Shown here piece after piece: positions 6,085-7,681 of a stretch of 7,681 nucleotides of DNA. The position numbers and the translations under genes were made by a program. The stretch covers positions 1 through 7,681 of the forward strand of contig WRCI01000077.1 in assembly GCA_009784145.1 (NCBI GenBank). Direction: 5' to 3'. Numbering within the stretch: position 1 is the stretch's first letter; every line of letters begins with the position of its first letter. The stretch comes from Methanobrevibacter sp. GTDB lineage: Archaea > Methanobacteriota > Methanobacteria > Methanobacteriales > Methanobacteriaceae. The notes under the pieces are model-generated. The model was not told where the DNA came from, made no database searches, and saw nothing but the letters and a program-made list of their open reading frames with translations.

Positions 6085-6451
6085 TTATGCTGATATTAAA
6101 TTAACATCCCATTTAGGAATGTTGATGCCATTAGCAATACTAGCATTAGTTACTTTGATTTCTTCATGATTCAAAACTGGAACTGTGAAAATAGCATTTA
6201 CAAAAATCTCATAATCAGTTACTTTAATATAAAACTATATTAGCTAGATTTTCCATACTTGATTTACTAGTTTTTAACTCATGAGATGCATTTAATATTT
6301 CCAATCATATAAATTGTTTTTCCTTGTTTAAATCCATAATAAGATTATTATTTAACTGTATACTTTCTTCATGCACATAATCTTCTACTTTAATAGATAT
6401 TGCATCAGCTTCACTATCATATTTATAAGTTATATCTTTAGTTATCATCAT
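6085..6451 (-). pseudogene. Broken DUF2283-family gene (in-frame TGA plus frameshift)
   Basis: From an ATG at 6451 the minus strand reads ITYKYDSEADAISIKVEDYV..., the DUF2283 opening (Y-D-x-E-A-D-A-x-x-I-x-x). It goes on through LIMDLNKEKQFI, then TGA (6305-6307), then LEILNASHELKTSK. In DUF2283 the TGA position is normally Gly before (I/L)E-(I/L)-L-N-A-S, so one G-to-T change of GGA explains it. The frame then closes at 6224-6226. One base along, at about 6234, reading continues as FYIKVTDYEIFVNAIFTVPV, through a further stretch, to a TAA at 6085-6087. DUF2283 proteins are small and often lie next to toxin-like genes. The gene starts 22 bp after the antitoxin-like gene. Both lesions are single-base scale, so sequencing error cannot be excluded. 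Confidence 0.78.
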
Positions 6452-6473
6452 AATCAGTTATATACTCTACTTA

Positions 6474-6902
6474 TTAGATAGCTATTTCAATTTTATCATA
6501 ATTTAATGTAGGTACCTTGCTATTCCTGCTACCCTTTTTAAGTTCAAGTAACCCTTCTTTTACTAATCTAGATATTCTTCTTTGAGTATTGCTAACATCT
6601 TCCTGTATCATTCGTGCTAATTCTCTAATACTCTGAGGATGTTCATTTTTAATAAAATTCAATAATTCCAACTCAAGATTAGTTAATGTTAAAGTATCTG
6701 TGATTATAGTAGTAGTATCCTCAATCTCATCATCAGGGTTTTTTCCAAAGAATTTCCAATCTTCCAAATCAGAAAATAATTGCATATTTTCAGAATCTTT
6801 TTTCAAACGGTTTTCAAGATTTTCTATTGACCCATATTCCTCTTCAAAACTTTCAGCTAAATCTTTTCCAGTTATAATTTTTGTTAATTTAATTTCTATC
6901 AT
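6474..6902 (-). CDS. Winged-helix DNA-binding protein, HVO_A0114 type; putative antitoxin and autoregulator
   Basis: 142-residue transcription-factor-like protein. The C-terminal part (about 74-142) is a winged helix: helix 1 LELELLNFIKNEHP, helix 2 SIRELARMIQ (91-100), recognition helix VSNTQRRISRLVKEGLLEL (103-121), and a basic wing KKGSRNSKVPTLNYDKIEIAI. This matches the HVO_A0114 (COG4190-like, MarR-related) group seen beside small toxin-like genes. The acidic N-terminal part (1-72) would be the partner-binding region by inference. It overlaps the upstream 88-residue gene by 4 bp (ATGA, 6899-6902), which implies coupled translation. It also has GAGGT six bases ahead of its ATG, inside the upstream gene. 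It may repress its own promoter near 7190. Confidence 0.85.
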   Translation of the reverse strand: MIEIKLTKIITGKDLAESFEEEYGSIENLENRLKKDSENMQLFSDLEDWKFFGKNPDDEIEDTTTIITDTLTLTNLELELLNFIKNEHPQSIRELARMIQEDVSNTQRRISRLVKEGLLELKKGSRNSKVPTLNYDKIEIAI

Positions 6903-7165
6903 GACAATACCTCTAATAATTCTTCTTTAATTAATTTTTTATTCTTTTTAAGATGAGTTCTTATAATTTCATATAGCATATCAAAATCCATTTCTATTAT
7001 TTTGTGTTTCTTCCCTGTTGGTGTGAAATGTATGTGAGAATATCCATGAAAATTATCTATTCTTGCATGAGGAGGTATTATAACAATTGCCCACCCTTTT
7101 TTACTTTTCCGTGATTTAATATAATTCCCATGAATCATTTCAACATTTCTCATTTCATTCTTCAT
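6899..7165 (-). CDS. Putative toxin, TumE/DUF6516-like
   Basis: 88-residue basic, compact protein, first gene of the leftward cluster. After a polar N-terminus comes a strand, GWAIVIIPPH, then ARIDNFHGYSHIHFTPTGKKHKI (34-56), then helix EMDFDMLYEIIRTHLKK and a lysine/glutamate tail. The x-DN-x-HG-x-x-H-x-H pattern (Asp37, Asn38, His40, His44, His46) is like the conserved core of TumE/DUF6516 proteins, which are paired with HVO_A0114-type proteins. Here too the partner is the next, overlapping gene. Catalytic activity is not shown by the sequence. Alternative starts at Met5 and Met10 exist; the first ATG has no clear ribosome site and could be used on a leaderless transcript from the TATA box at 7187-7196. 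Confidence 0.65.
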   Translation of the reverse strand: MKNEMRNVEMIHGNYIKSRKSKKGWAIVIIPPHARIDNFHGYSHIHFTPTGKKHKIIEMDFDMLYEIIRTHLKKNKKLIKEELLEVLS

Positions 7166-7167
7166 AG

Positions 7168-7186
7168 TGTATCATATATTAATACA
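7168..7186. promoter_or_regulatory. Possible operator: interrupted palindrome at the cluster promoter
   Basis: TGTAT (7168-7172) and ATACA (7182-7186) form a perfect 5-bp inverted repeat with a 9-bp AT spacer. It lies between the probable TATA box and the first ATG of the toxin-like gene, where a repressor would act. A winged-helix regulator is encoded in the same operon. Short palindromes arise easily in AT-rich DNA, so this is tentative. Confidence 0.25.
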
Positions 7187-7196
7187 TATATATAAA
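7187..7196 (-). promoter_or_regulatory. TATA box of the accessory cluster
   Basis: The minus strand reads TTTATATATA, a good archaeal TATA box. With the usual spacing of about 26 bases, transcription would begin close to 7165, which is the A of the first ATG. A leaderless message is therefore likely, which agrees with the lack of a ribosome site there. Confidence 0.45.
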
Positions 7197-7251
7197 TGTT
7201 ACTATTATATCAAAATATAAAAACAATATATAAAAAATATGAACTCAAAAT

Positions 7252-7285
7252 AAAAAAAATATTATATAAAAAAATTAAAAAAAAA
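7252..7285 (-). terminator. Oligo-T tracts after the MATE gene
   Basis: On the minus strand, about 46 bases past the MATE stop (7332-7334), there are successive runs of nine, seven and eight T (7277-7285, 7268-7274, 7252-7259). This is the strongest terminator-like tract in the window. It separates the MATE transcript from the leftward cluster that starts at 7165. Confidence 0.6.
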
Positions 7286-7331
7286 CATAGCTAAAAGAAT
7301 ATAAAATAAAAAATATAAAAACAATAAGTTG

Positions 7332-7681
7332 TTAATTCAACACTTTCTTTTTCCCATCAGCAGTAGCAATAATCCTTCTTATATATATTTTTGACCATGT
7401 AAATCCAATTATACTCCCAATAAGATCTCCAATAATGATTCCCCACCAAACACCATATTGTCCCCATCCCAGAGGAATAGCTAAAATATATGCAAATATT
7501 ACCATAAGAACAAGATCACTTACAATGTTCAATATAAGAGAATAAATGCCTTTTCCTAGACCTTGAAATATTGATAAAGACACATATCCTGCTGGAACAA
7601 CTAAACAAAACAATGACATTACTCTTAAAAAGTCTGTAATAAGACCATGTAATCCTGCAGTTTCAGGAGAATAAGTAAATA
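7332..7681 (-). CDS. MATE-family efflux transporter, C-terminal part (cut by window edge)
   Basis: Membrane antiporter of the multidrug and toxic compound extrusion family, which exports organic cations or drugs in exchange for Na+ or H+. The frame is open from the window edge at 7681 to TAA at 7332-7334, so only the last 115 or so codons are seen; the ATG at 7619 is internal. The visible part is the end of the second six-helix half: a helix FLRVMSLFCLVVPAGYVSLS, the loop IFQGLGKG, then SLILNIVSDLVLMVIFAYIL, a GWGQYGVWWG turn typical of MATE proteins, IIIGDLIGSIIGF, and a short basic tail. The substrate cannot be told. It probably ends its own transcription unit at the T tracts below it. Confidence 0.9.
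   Translation of the reverse strand, partial: FTYSPETAGLHGLITDFLRVMSLFCLVVPAGYVSLSIFQGLGKGIYSLILNIVSDLVLMVIFAYILAIPLGWGQYGVWWGIIIGDLIGSIIGFTWSKIYIRRIIATADGKKKVLN

Noticed and set aside
5915..6169. 84-codon plus-strand ORF
   Set aside because: Runs antisense over the 130-residue gene and the end of the DUF2283 remnant, both of which read as real proteins on the other strand.
6305..6307. TGA as a selenocysteine codon in the DUF2283 gene
   Set aside because: The family has glycine, not cysteine, at this place. No SECIS-like hairpin is seen, and a frameshift further on breaks the gene anyway.
6209..6460. 13-base direct repeat TAACTGATTATGA at 6209-6221 and 6448-6460 as element ends
   Set aside because: One copy is the start region and the other codes for part of the DUF2283 remnant. 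No transposase or inverted ends are present; chance in AT-rich DNA is sufficient.
6700..6930. 76-codon plus-strand ORF
   Set aside because: Antisense to the winged-helix gene; serine/phenylalanine-rich as expected for the complement of its acidic codons.

Overview
The window is strongly AT-rich and looks like chromosomal DNA of a methanogenic archaeon, most likely of the Methanobacteriales (Methanobrevibacter-like). This rests on an archaeal tryptophanyl-tRNA synthetase, an archaeal tRNA-intron endonuclease, a DUF2115 (UPF0305) protein of the type found in methanogens, GGTGA-type Shine-Dalgarno sites, TATA-like boxes and oligo-T run-outs. The genus is an inference from gene content and base composition.

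Layout. Positions 1-186 are AT-rich degenerate repeats. Three minus-strand genes follow, listed here in increasing coordinate, so transcription runs in the reverse order: a SpoIIM/DUF95 membrane protein (187-924, with its coding frame running on to about 1053), trpS (1150-2238) and endA (2505-3029). The last 15 codons plus stop of trpS are present as three perfect 48-bp tandem copies (1054-1198). They lie directly against the SpoIIM frame, which has no ordinary start codon where one is expected. A 346-bp divergent spacer (3030-3375) holds 50/60-bp direct repeats. Three plus-strand genes follow: DUF2115 (3376-3912), the Mn2+ exporter mntP (3969-4523) and a 291-residue protein of unknown family (4710-5585).

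From 7165 down to 5659 lies a compact minus-strand cluster: an 88-residue TumE/DUF6516-like putative toxin, a winged-helix HVO_A0114-type putative antitoxin overlapping it by 4 bp, a broken DUF2283 gene (in-frame TGA plus a frameshift, not recoverable as a single ORF), and a 130-residue protein whose C-terminal half resembles DUF3024. It resembles a toxin-antitoxin-type accessory module under decay. The right edge carries the C-terminal part of a MATE-family efflux transporter.

How the genes work together: trpS and endA both serve tRNA supply (charging and intron removal). mntP and the MATE gene are membrane exporters. The accessory cluster is the part most likely to hold something undescribed, and the trpS/SpoIIM junction is the clearest sequence anomaly.
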